64,000 nt of DNA from Motiliproteus sp. SC1-56 (lineage in GTDB: Bacteria > Pseudomonadota > Gammaproteobacteria > Pseudomonadales > Balneatricaceae). The position numbers and the translations under genes are program-made. This document shows positions 53,272-61,400 of this stretch, one piece after another. Each line of letters begins with the position of its first letter. The first letter of the stretch is position 1. The stretch covers positions 1 through 64,000 of the forward strand of contig NZ_JAEMGS010000013.1 of the NCBI RefSeq assembly GCF_017309075.1. Direction: 5' to 3'. A model generated the notes under the pieces. It saw only the letters and a list, made by a program, of their open reading frames with translations, was not told the origin of the DNA and did not search any database.

Positions 53272-54192
53272 TTAGCGGGCGCTGGCGCGAATGCCGCTGA
53301 GGGACTGGAAGCAGGTCTCCCGCGCGGTGGCAATGAAATCGCGCATGAACTCGGCGTCGCGCTGGTCTTCGCGCAGGGCGGCGTAGAGGGTGGACCAGAG
53401 GCCTTTGCTCCCCAGTGGCCGGGCGACCACGTAATCCCGCTCCAAATACTCGGTGAGCGCCCAGTTGGGCAGGGCGCTGAGTCCCCGGCCGCTGGCGACC
53501 AGCTGCAGCATCATGACTGTGAGCTCGGCGGTGCGCACCTCGGCGGGCTCGGTGTCCGCCGGGTCCAGGAACTTGGTGAAGACATCCAGGCGGTTGCGGT
53601 CCACCGGGTAGCAGATGAGGGTCTGGTCCTCAAGGTCGTGCGGTTCAATGTGGTTCTTTCGGGCCAGGGGGTGATTCTTGGCCATGGCCAGCAGCATCTC
53701 GTAGGCGAACAGGGGTTCGTAACAGATGCCGTTGATGGGCTGGGGGTCCGAGGTGATCACCAGGTCCAGCTCGCCGCGGGCCAGCACCGGCAGCGGGGAG
53801 AAGTTGAAGCCGCCGGCCAGGTCCATCTCCACTTCCGGCCAGTTCTCGCGGAAGTGGTCGATGGTGGGCATCAGCCACTGGAAACAGCTGTGGCACTCGA
53901 TGGACATGTTGAGGCGTCCGGCCTCGCCGTCGGCGAGGCGGGCGACATCCCGCTCGGCGTTGCGCATCATGGGCAGCACTTCGTCCGCCAGGGTGAGTAA
54001 GCGCTGACCGGCGCTGGTGAAGCAGATGGGCTTGGTCTTGCGGATGAACAGCGAGCAGTTGAGCCGTTCTTCGAGATCCTTGATCTGGTGGGAGAGGGCG
54101 GACTGGGTGAGGTAGACCCGTTCGGCCGCTTCCACCAGGCTTCCGGTGTCACGCAGCGCCGCCAGGGTCTTCAGGTGTCTCAGCTCGATCAT
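53272..54192 (-). CDS. metR: LysR-family regulator MetR
   Basis: A 306-residue LysR-type regulator. The ATG at 54192 begins the winged helix-turn-helix (MIELRHLKTLAALRDTGSLV, ERVYLTQSALSHQIKDLEER). The effector domain includes IECHSCFQWLMPTIDHF and LDLVITSDPQPINGICYEP, both typical of MetR, which responds to homocysteine and activates metE/metH. No met target gene lies in the window; the divergent or downstream neighbours are arginine genes. Confidence 0.9.
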   Translation of the reverse strand: MIELRHLKTLAALRDTGSLVEAAERVYLTQSALSHQIKDLEERLNCSLFIRKTKPICFTSAGQRLLTLADEVLPMMRNAERDVARLADGEAGRLNMSIECHSCFQWLMPTIDHFRENWPEVEMDLAGGFNFSPLPVLARGELDLVITSDPQPINGICYEPLFAYEMLLAMAKNHPLARKNHIEPHDLEDQTLICYPVDRNRLDVFTKFLDPADTEPAEVRTAELTVMMLQLVASGRGLSALPNWALTEYLERDYVVARPLGSKGLWSTLYAALREDQRDAEFMRDFIATARETCFQSLSGIRASAR

Positions 54193-54316
54193 CACTGCCT
54201 CTCGAGGTTGAATGTCGCTTATTAGGTTGGCTGTTGTATGAGCGAAATTCAAGCATTGGCGACAACCCGGCGGCGCCCGCTCCTAGCGCGCGCCGACCGG
54301 TGCCGCCGCCGTTTTC

Positions 54317-55228
54317 TCAGCGGTGGCCGAACAGCAGGAACTCCATCAGTGCCTTCTGGGCATGCAGCCGGTTTTCCGCTTCGTCAAAGACCACCGAGCG
54401 GCTGTCTTCGAGCATGTCCTCGCTGATCTCTTCGCCCCGGTGGGCGGGCAGGCAGTGCATGAAAAGGGCGTCCTCGGCGGCACCGTTCATCAGCGCGGGC
54501 GAGACCTGGAAGCCCGCGAAAGCCTGCATGCGGGCGGCCTGCTCTTCTTCCTGGCCCATGGAGGCCCAGACGTCGGTGACCACCAGGTGGGCCCCGCTCA
54601 CGGCCTCTTGCGGGGAACGCAGCAGCTGGACCCGATCGGCGTTGGCCGCCATCAGTCCGGCGTCGGGTTCAAACCCCTCGGGGCAGGCGATGCGCAGCTC
54701 GAAGCCGAACTGGCGGGCGGCGTTGATGTAGGAGTTGCACATGTTGTTGCCGTCCCCGATCCAGGCCACGGTTTTGCCGCGAATGCTGCCGCGATGCTCC
54801 ACGTAAGTCTGGATATCGGCCAGCAGCTGGCAGGGGTGGTAGTCGTCGGTCAGGGCGTTGATCACCGGGACCTGGCTGTATTCGGCGAAGCGTTCCAGCT
54901 GCCCGTGGTCGAAGGTGCGGACCATGATGATATCCAGCATGCGGGAGATTACCCGGGCGCTGTCCTCGATCGGCTCGCCCCGGCCCAGTTGGGTGTCCCG
55001 CGGGGAGAGAAAGATGGCGCTGCCGCCGAACTGGGACATGCCGGCCTCGAAAGAGACCCGGGTGCGGGTGGAGGATTTCTCGAAAATCATGCCCAACACA
55101 CGGCTTTTCATTGGCTCGTAGACTTCGCCCCGGGCGCGCATCGCCTTGAGTTCGATGGCGCGCTGGATCACCTTGTCCAGCTCGTCGGGGGTGAGATCCA
55201 GCAGGGTCAGAAAGTGTCGGGTGGCCAT
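54317..55228 (-). CDS. argF: Ornithine carbamoyltransferase
   Basis: A 303-residue anabolic enzyme making citrulline from ornithine and carbamoyl phosphate. The carbamoyl-phosphate loop [31 protein letters not shown], the ornithine loop [11 protein letters not shown] and the [12 protein letters not shown] motif are all intact. GAGGT precedes the ATG; a strong hairpin (55241-55263) ends 13 bp before it. It follows argD on the same strand. Confidence 0.97.
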   Translation of the reverse strand: MATRHFLTLLDLTPDELDKVIQRAIELKAMRARGEVYEPMKSRVLGMIFEKSSTRTRVSFEAGMSQFGGSAIFLSPRDTQLGRGEPIEDSARVISRMLDIIMVRTFDHGQLERFAEYSQVPVINALTDDYHPCQLLADIQTYVEHRGSIRGKTVAWIGDGNNMCNSYINAARQFGFELRIACPEGFEPDAGLMAANADRVQLLRSPQEAVSGAHLVVTDVWASMGQEEEQAARMQAFAGFQVSPALMNGAAEDALFMHCLPAHRGEEISEDMLEDSRSVVFDEAENRLHAQKALMEFLLFGHR

Positions 55229-55240
55229 ATAAAATACCTC

Positions 55241-55263
55241 AAGCCCCCGGCCTGCGGGGGCTT
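55241..55263 (-). terminator. Hairpin between argD and argF
   Basis: AAGCCCCCG, loop gcctg, CGGGGGCTT: a perfect 9-bp stem 29 bp past the argD stop and 13 bp before the argF ATG. No T-run follows. It may partly terminate argD transcription or influence argF expression. Confidence 0.6.
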
Positions 55264-55291
55264 CTCGAAGGGTTATCTGAAATTGTCAGAG

Positions 55292-56494
55292 TCAGGCGCT
55301 GGCGCCGTCGGACTCATCTGCAGCGAAAATCTTGATCAGCTTGGAAACGACCCCCACGATGAGGCTCGCTTCGGTATCGGAGAGCGTCAGCGGCGGCAGC
55401 AGGCGGATCACCTTGCCGTCACCGGTCACGTTCAGGAGAATCCCCTTGACCTTGGCGAGTACGCCAAGCTCGGTGCAGGGCTGGTTCATTTCGATGGCCA
55501 GCATCATGCCTTTGCCGCGAATATCGCGGATGTAATCGGCGCCGTCCAGCTCCGTGCGAAAATCGTCGAGCATGCGCGCGCCGAGTTCCGCGGCGCGTCC
55601 CATCAGGTTGTCCTTTTCCAGGGTGTCGATCACCGCCAGGGCCGCCGCGCAGGCGAGGGGGTTGCCGCCGAAGGTGGAGCCATGGTGGCCGGGCTTGAGC
55701 AGGTGGGCGGCCTTGCCTCGGGCCAGGCAGGCGCCGATGGGAACGCCGTTGCCCAGTCCCTTGGCAGTGGTGACCACGTCGGGCAGGATGCCGCTTTGCT
55801 GGTAGGCAAAGTAGCTTCCGGTGCGGCCGTTTCCGGTCTGTACCTCGTCGAGCATCAGCAGCCAGCCGTTCTGGTCGCACAGCAGCCGCAGGCGCTCCAG
55901 GTAGTCGTCATCGGGCACGCGGACCCCGGCTTCGCCCTGGATCGGCTCGACCAGCACGGCCACCACGTTGGGGTTGTTGCCGGCGATGGTCTTGACCGCT
56001 TCCACATCGTTGAAGGGGGCGCGCACGAACCCGGATACGAGCGGCTCAAAGCCCGCCTGGGCCTTGCGGTTGCCAGTGGCGCTGAGGGTCGCCAGGGTCC
56101 TGCCGTGGAAGGATTGTCCCATCACCACGATGGCCGGGTTTTCGACACCGCGGCTATGGCCGTAGAGGCGGGCCAGTTTGATGGCCGCTTCGTTGGCTTC
56201 CGCCCCGGAATTGCAGAAGAAGGCGGTGTCCATGTCCGCAATCTGGGTAAGGCGGTCGGCCAGCTGCTGTTGCAGCGGAATGGTGTAGAGATTGGAGGTG
56301 TGGATCAGCTTTGCCGCCTGGTCGCTGATGGCTCGGGTCACCGCCGGGTGGGCGTGGCCCAGGCCGCAGACGGCGAGCCCGCTCAGGGCGTCGAGAAACT
56401 TGTTTCCCTTCTCATCATAGAGCCAGGCGCCTTCGCCACGCTCAAAGGCCACGGACAACCGTGCGTAGGTATTCATCAGAGGCTGGGAAGCCAT
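55292..56494 (-). CDS. argD: Acetylornithine/ornithine aminotransferase-type enzyme
   Basis: A 400-residue class III PLP aminotransferase. The ATG at 56494 has AGGAG 9 nt upstream; the in-frame ATG three codons earlier touches that site and is rejected. Key segments: FLDALSGLAVCGLGHAHP, FFCNSGAEANEAAIKLARLY, LVEPIQGEAGVRVP, LLMLDEVQTGNGRTGSYFAY, PDVVTTAKGLGNGVPIGACL (PLP Lys) and HGSTFGGNPLACAAA. The location beside argF supports ArgD, though omega-aminotransferases share these motifs. A terminator-like hairpin lies in its own leader (56518-56538). Confidence 0.9.
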   Translation of the reverse strand: MASQPLMNTYARLSVAFERGEGAWLYDEKGNKFLDALSGLAVCGLGHAHPAVTRAISDQAAKLIHTSNLYTIPLQQQLADRLTQIADMDTAFFCNSGAEANEAAIKLARLYGHSRGVENPAIVVMGQSFHGRTLATLSATGNRKAQAGFEPLVSGFVRAPFNDVEAVKTIAGNNPNVVAVLVEPIQGEAGVRVPDDDYLERLRLLCDQNGWLLMLDEVQTGNGRTGSYFAYQQSGILPDVVTTAKGLGNGVPIGACLARGKAAHLLKPGHHGSTFGGNPLACAAALAVIDTLEKDNLMGRAAELGARMLDDFRTELDGADYIRDIRGKGMMLAIEMNQPCTELGVLAKVKGILLNVTGDGKVIRLLPPLTLSDTEASLIVGVVSKLIKIFAADESDGASA

Positions 56495-56517
56495 AGACTT
56501 CATCTCCTATACAACGC

Positions 56518-56538
56518 AAAAAGGCAGCCCGTGCTGCC
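56518..56538 (-). promoter_or_regulatory. Intrinsic terminator in the argD leader
   Basis: On the minus strand GGCAGC, loop acgg, GCTGCC is followed at once by five T, 24-44 bp before the argD start. A TAGAAT -10 preceded at about 18 bp by TTTGCC lies just upstream (roughly 56555-56585). A transcript from it would meet this terminator before argD, as in an attenuator. Confidence 0.65.
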
Positions 56539-56723
56539 AATAAAAGGGACCCATTCTAGCCGTGGGGCGGTGCCTTGGCAAACGCACGCTGATGAGGCAT
56601 GTTAACGGGGAGTATAGACCCTGGCGCCCCGCCAAGCGGGGTTGCGAAAATGACAAAGATCATTTGTAATGCGCTCGCCGGAGGGTCTTGGCATCAAATC
56701 CGACTGTCCAGGTCGGCTTTGTG

Positions 56724-56729
56724 TATAAT
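56724..56729 (+). promoter_or_regulatory. -10 element of grxD
   Basis: A consensus TATAAT lies 60 bp upstream of the grxD ATG on the plus strand. The -35 region is poorly matched. Confidence 0.5.
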
Positions 56730-56788
56730 AGGTATTTTTCGGTTCCGGCCGAACTTCCCAACAGTCCATACCCATACAAGGTGTTTGA

Positions 56789-57124
56789 ATGTCGACCGTC
56801 GTTGAAACCATCAAAGAGCAGATCGAGTCCAACAGTATCCTGCTTTACATGAAAGGCACGCCCAAGTTTCCGCAATGCGGCTTCTCTTCGCAGGCCGCCC
56901 AGGCGTTGATGGCTTGCGGTGAGCGTTTCGCGTTCGTGAATATCCTGGAAAACCCGGAGATCCGCGCAGAGCTGCCCAAGTACGCCAACTGGCCTACGTT
57001 TCCCCAGCTCTGGGTCAAGGGGGAGCTGATCGGCGGCTGTGACATCATCGTCGAGATGGCCCAGACGGGCGAGTTGCAGACCCTGGTCAAGGGCGCGGCG
57101 GACGACGCACCCGAGGCCGAGTAA
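56789..57124 (+). CDS. grxD: Monothiol glutaredoxin Grx4
   Basis: A 111-residue CGFS-type glutaredoxin: ILLYMKGTPKFPQCGFSSQA with the single active-site Cys, WPTFPQLWVKGELIGGCDII with the cis-Pro and GG glutathione site. These proteins bind and hand over 2Fe-2S clusters, often with BolA. AAGGTG precedes the ATG. Confidence 0.97.
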   Translation: MSTVVETIKEQIESNSILLYMKGTPKFPQCGFSSQAAQALMACGERFAFVNILENPEIRAELPKYANWPTFPQLWVKGELIGGCDIIVEMAQTGELQTLVKGAADDAPEAE

Positions 57125-57191
57125 GCCGGCGCTTGAGCAGTCGGGCACCCCGCTGGACAGCCTTCGGGGCCTCGACTATATACAGAGCACA

Positions 57192-57213
57192 TCGAACGTT
57201 TGTATTCGAACGT
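57192..57213 (+). promoter_or_regulatory. Direct repeat upstream of the peroxiredoxin gene
   Basis: Two exact TCGAACGT copies start at 57192 and 57206, 14 bp apart, within 50 bp of the peroxiredoxin start and just downstream of a TATATAC stretch. It may be a regulator site; it does not match the OxyR consensus clearly. Confidence 0.4.
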
Positions 57214-57242
57214 ATCATTATTACAAGGGAGAAGCTTAAATC

Positions 57243-57845
57243 ATGAGCGTACTCGTAGGTAAGGAAGCACCCGATTTCACCGTTCCGGCGGTATTGGGTG
57301 ATGGTCAGATTGTCGATTCCTTCAACCTCAAGGAGGCAATCAAGGGAAAATACGGCCTGGTGTTCTTCTACCCGCTGGATTTCACTTTTGTCTGCCCTTC
57401 CGAGCTGATCGCCCTGGATCACCGGGTTGAGGACTTCAAAGCGCGCGGTGTAGAGGTGATTGCTGTCTCCATCGACTCCCACTTTACCCACAACGCTTGG
57501 CGCAACACGCCGGTGAACGCGGGCGGCATCGGGCCGGTCAAGTACACCATGGCCGCCGACATGGCTCACGATATCTGCAAGGCGTACGACGTGGAGTCCG
57601 CCGGCGGTGTGGCCTTCCGCGGCGCCTTCCTGATCGACAAAGAGGGCATGGTGCGCTCTCAGATCGTTAACGACCTGCCCCTGGGGCGGAACATGGAAGA
57701 GATCCTGCGTCTGGTCGATGCCCTGCAGTTCCACGAGGAGCACGGCGAAGTCTGCCCGGCCAACTGGAAGAAGGGTGACAAGGGCATGCAGGCCTCTCCC
57801 GAGGGCGTGGCCGCCTACCTGAGTGACAACGCCGATAATCTCTAA
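57243..57845 (+). CDS. 2-Cys peroxiredoxin (AhpC/Prx1 type)
   Basis: A 200-residue thiol peroxidase. Peroxidatic Cys in DFTFVCPSELIALDHR, resolving Cys in HGEVCPANWKKG, and the catalytic Arg in IVNDLPLGRNMEEIL. It reduces hydrogen peroxide and organic hydroperoxides with thioredoxin or AhpF/AhpD-type donors; no ahpF is adjacent. GGGAGAA precedes the ATG, and a strong terminator follows. Confidence 0.95.
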   Translation: MSVLVGKEAPDFTVPAVLGDGQIVDSFNLKEAIKGKYGLVFFYPLDFTFVCPSELIALDHRVEDFKARGVEVIAVSIDSHFTHNAWRNTPVNAGGIGPVKYTMAADMAHDICKAYDVESAGGVAFRGAFLIDKEGMVRSQIVNDLPLGRNMEEILRLVDALQFHEEHGEVCPANWKKGDKGMQASPEGVAAYLSDNADNL

Positions 57846-57882
57846 CGGTGCCGGCTAACGGCCGTTTTGCCGCTTAAATAAA

Positions 57883-57907
57883 AAACCCGCCAATGGCGGG
57901 TTTTTTT
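57883..57907. terminator. Bidirectional intrinsic terminator
   Basis: ACCCGCC, loop aat, GGCGGGT, with seven T to the right and A-rich sequence to the left. It separates the peroxiredoxin gene from the converging pilE. Confidence 0.93.
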
Positions 57908-57959
57908 GTGGGTTGCCTATGGTCGCACCTGGCAGGAAGGGCATGCAGAAAGCATCGCG

Positions 57960-58427
57960 CTAGTTGCTCCAGCTGGTCTCACCGCTGCCGATCACCCCGT
58001 TATCATCCCGGTCCCAGCGCTTGATGCCGGTGGAGGTGATCTCCAGGTAGCCGGTCCCTTCCTGGGGCGTTCCGCTGATCGGGGTCGCCCGCAGAACGTA
58101 ACTGCCGGCATCCGCGGACTGGATGCTGAGGTCGTAATACTTCTTGCTGGAGTCCACCGGGGACTGCGACGGGTAGACGGAGCCATCCGGCGGGCTGGGA
58201 AAGCTGGTGTCGGCTTCGGCGCCGAGGTAGGTGCTGTGGTTGGTCCGGTAGCGCTCCATGGCTGTGACAAAGGCCAGCAGCGCGCCCTGGGCGTCGGTGC
58301 GGCGGCTGTCCACCAGGTAGGCTTGGTAGCTGGGGTAGCCGATTGCCGCGATGATGCCGACGATGACCAGTGCGATCATCAGCTCCAGCAGGCTGAAACC
58401 GCCCTGGGAAAAGCGGGTCTTGCTCAT
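57960..58427 (-). CDS. pilE: Type IV minor pilin PilE
   Basis: A 155-residue prepilin: short leader ending in Gly, then FSLLELMIALVIVGIIAAIG with the conserved Glu5, recognised by prepilin peptidase PilD. The globular domain contains YPSYQAYLVDSRRTDAQGAL and lies within the minor-pilin size range. It overlaps the pilY1 stop by 4 bp and closes the pilW-pilX-pilY1-pilE cluster that primes pilus assembly. Confidence 0.93.
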   Translation of the reverse strand: MSKTRFSQGGFSLLELMIALVIVGIIAAIGYPSYQAYLVDSRRTDAQGALLAFVTAMERYRTNHSTYLGAEADTSFPSPPDGSVYPSQSPVDSSKKYYDLSIQSADAGSYVLRATPISGTPQEGTGYLEITSTGIKRWDRDDNGVIGSGETSWSN

Positions 58428-61400
58428 TGGTTAACCTCGATCCAGTAGGTGCGTACCGATTCCACGTTGGTATCCACTTGGTCAAGCCGCTCGGGGCCGA
58501 CCCAGACCGTGGGCTTGCTCTCAAGGGTGTCGATGACCGTGGGCGTGGCCGGGATACTGCCGATCTGCAGCTGGATCACCCGGTCATCCTTGGTGGTGCT
58601 GGCATCGTTGTTGATGTCCCGCATCGGCGTGGCGTCGAACAGGCTGACCAGGTAGGCGCGGCTGGTGCCCCTGGCCGGGTTGCAGGAGCCGGTCTCCGGT
58701 GTTGAAGGCTCGTAGGTGGTGAACACGATCTGGTTTTGAATCGTGGTGCTGGAGGAGAGCACTTTCTCGCCGGTGTTCTCCATCCGCAGGTACCAGCCCT
58801 GCTTACGGTTGGTATGGGAGTTGGAAAGCGCCACCTCAGCCTCGTTCTGCTGGTTGGCGTCCCCCTGCATGATGTGGTTGTCGGTGGCGTCGTAGAGATC
58901 CGCTTCGGTGAGGGTGGTCCAGCTGCTCGGCTCGTCGTAGGTGTCGAACAGCTTGATCATGTAGAAGCGGTCCTCAATGGCCATGTTGAGGGGGTGCGCC
59001 CGGTAACCCGAACCGATGGCCAGCGACAGGTAGCGGTCCTTGCCCTCCACCGCCAGGGCCAGGTCGGGGGCATAGTAGAAGCGCCGGTTGTTGGCCGCAT
59101 CGGTGCCCGCCAGGTCGGCGATCCGCGTGGCGTTGGCGAAGTGCTGCAACTGGGTGGCCGTGTTGTCGATGTCAAATCGCCAAATCTGCCCGCCCATATC
59201 GCCCACGTAGAGCTGGTCGGCCCGTCCGTCTTGGTTCATGTCCAGCACCTGCACCGTGGAGGGGATGCTGTAATCCATTCCCGAGACGGTCAGGTCGTGG
59301 CCGAGGTCGCCGCCGGCGGACCACAGCAGGTTGCCGTTGGTGGCATCGACCATATAGATCGCGTTGCCCATGCTGTCCACGGTGCGCTGGCTGGCGTTGT
59401 CCTGGTTGGGGTCGTAGCCGCCGCCGAAGATCAGCACGTCGTAGACGACGCCGTTGAACATGACCTTGGATTTGACCGGCTTGGACCAGGTCTGGCCGAG
59501 GTGGGCGAAGTCGCCGCTACCGCCGTTGATCTGCCACAGCACCTGGGGGTTGTCCACATCGGTTACATCCAGGGCGTAGTAGTTGCGTCCACCCCGGCGC
59601 ATGCCGATGTAGAGACGGGCGAAATCGTCCGCGTCCTTGAGGTCGCCGTCCATGTTGGCGTCTTTCTGCCAGATGGTGATGCCTCCGTCGAGTCCGTAAG
59701 GGCGCGGGTCCACACTGGCGTTGACGAAGTAGGTGTTCAGGTTCGCCAGCAGCTCCTTGGGAATGAAGGCGAACTGCTCGATGCCGGTGTTGATGTCCAC
59801 CGCGTGCAGGTAGCCCTCGTTGGTACCGAAGAAGATGGTGCTTTCCAGTACGGTGCTGTTGCCGTCGTAGGTCACCAGCTCGGGCCGGGAGTGGAGGGGA
59901 TCGCCCAGCTCGTAGCGCAGGGCGTCGTTCTCGTCCAGGCCCCGGGCCCACTGCAGCAGGTCGTGACGGTAGGCGTCGGTCTTGCCGACAATGTCGAGCA
60001 GCTCCTTGGTGATCAGCGGATTGCTTTCGTGCACCCGGTTCTCGCTCACGCTGAGGGCTGCCCCCGAGGCGTTGGTGAACACGTTGCGCACCAGCGGCAG
60101 GCGGCTGGCCGCGCCGCCTTTTTCGACCTGGTTGCCGTCTTCGTCTGCCGACCAGAAGCTCTTGGAGTCCTGGCTGAAGAAACCGGTGAGCGGGTCGATC
60201 GCCGGCTGCTGCGGGTTGCGGTTGTCGTACAGTGTGGCGGGGCTGCCCTTGAGCTGGTAGCGCTTCAGGTTGCCGTACCACTTGGCGGTTTCCTGGGGTT
60301 TGAACAGGGAGAAGTAAACATCGTCCCGGTGGGCGAAGCGGTTGAACTGGTTGATGGTGACGCTCGGCTCCACGAAGGTGGTGTTCACCGCCTTGATGCT
60401 GCGCACGATGCTGTCGAAGACCGAGGTCAGGTCCGCGGCCGACTCCGCTTCATAGAAGGCGCCGTCGCCCTCGTAGGCCAAATTCGCCAGCCAGGGATCG
60501 GAGAAGTTGAAACCGATGGTGTAGGTCTGCACCGTCTGGTTGTTGGCCAGTGATGTGAGCTGGTCCGCGTTGTTCAGGTAATCCACCAGTTCCCGGGTGC
60601 ACGCCTTGGCGCCGGATTCGGCGCAGCTGCTGAGCCCGGTCATGTTCTGGATCTTGTCTGCCGAGCTGTTGCTGTTGGGCAGACCGTCGCTCAGCAGCAC
60701 GATGTAGTTGGGCTGGCAGGACTCGGTGACCGGGGTGATATAGGTCGGGGTTCCGTCCCAGTGCTCGTCGGCGCAGGCGCTGCTGTCGAGGTTGTCACCG
60801 GTACAGCTGCCGGAACGGTCCAGCGTCTCGATGGTGCCGGTGTGAGAATCAATATGGGAAATGCGGGTGTACTCGCGGCGGGTGGTGCTGTCGCCGCCCC
60901 GCTTCAGGCCGTAGTCCACACCTTCACCGCGGAAATAGCGGGCCGCCTCGTAGAGAGCGTCGGTCAGCGGGGTGCCCGGCTTGTACTGGATGCCGTTGAC
61001 CATCTGCTTGAGATCATCGCGCACGGTGTTGGTGCTGGCGGTGACGTCCGAATCCTTGGCGTAGTAGACCAGGCGGGGAGCCAGGGTGCTGCCATCGTAA
61101 GATTCCACGATCCGGTTGCCGTTGCCGCTGATGATAAAGCTGATGCTGTTGCCCCCGGCCCAGCCGGCCCGTTGCAGTACTTCGTTCAGCAGCGGGGCGA
61201 TGTTGGGGGAGCGCTTGATGTCGTGCTCAGACGGCCACTGGTCGTTGATCTCCCAGGTGACGCTGGCCGAGGTTTTCGGCCGGGTGCTGATATCCCCCGC
61301 GGCGGTGGTGAAGGTGGTGCTGTTGTCGGTGTCCTCGGCATGGATCACCAGACTGGTGGAGGCGGCGGGATCCACCTCGTCCACGGCAAACTCCAGGTAG

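Noticed and set aside
54323-56605. 760-codon plus-strand frame opposite argF and argD
   Set aside because: It spans two certain enzymes and their intergenic hairpin; antisense shadow.
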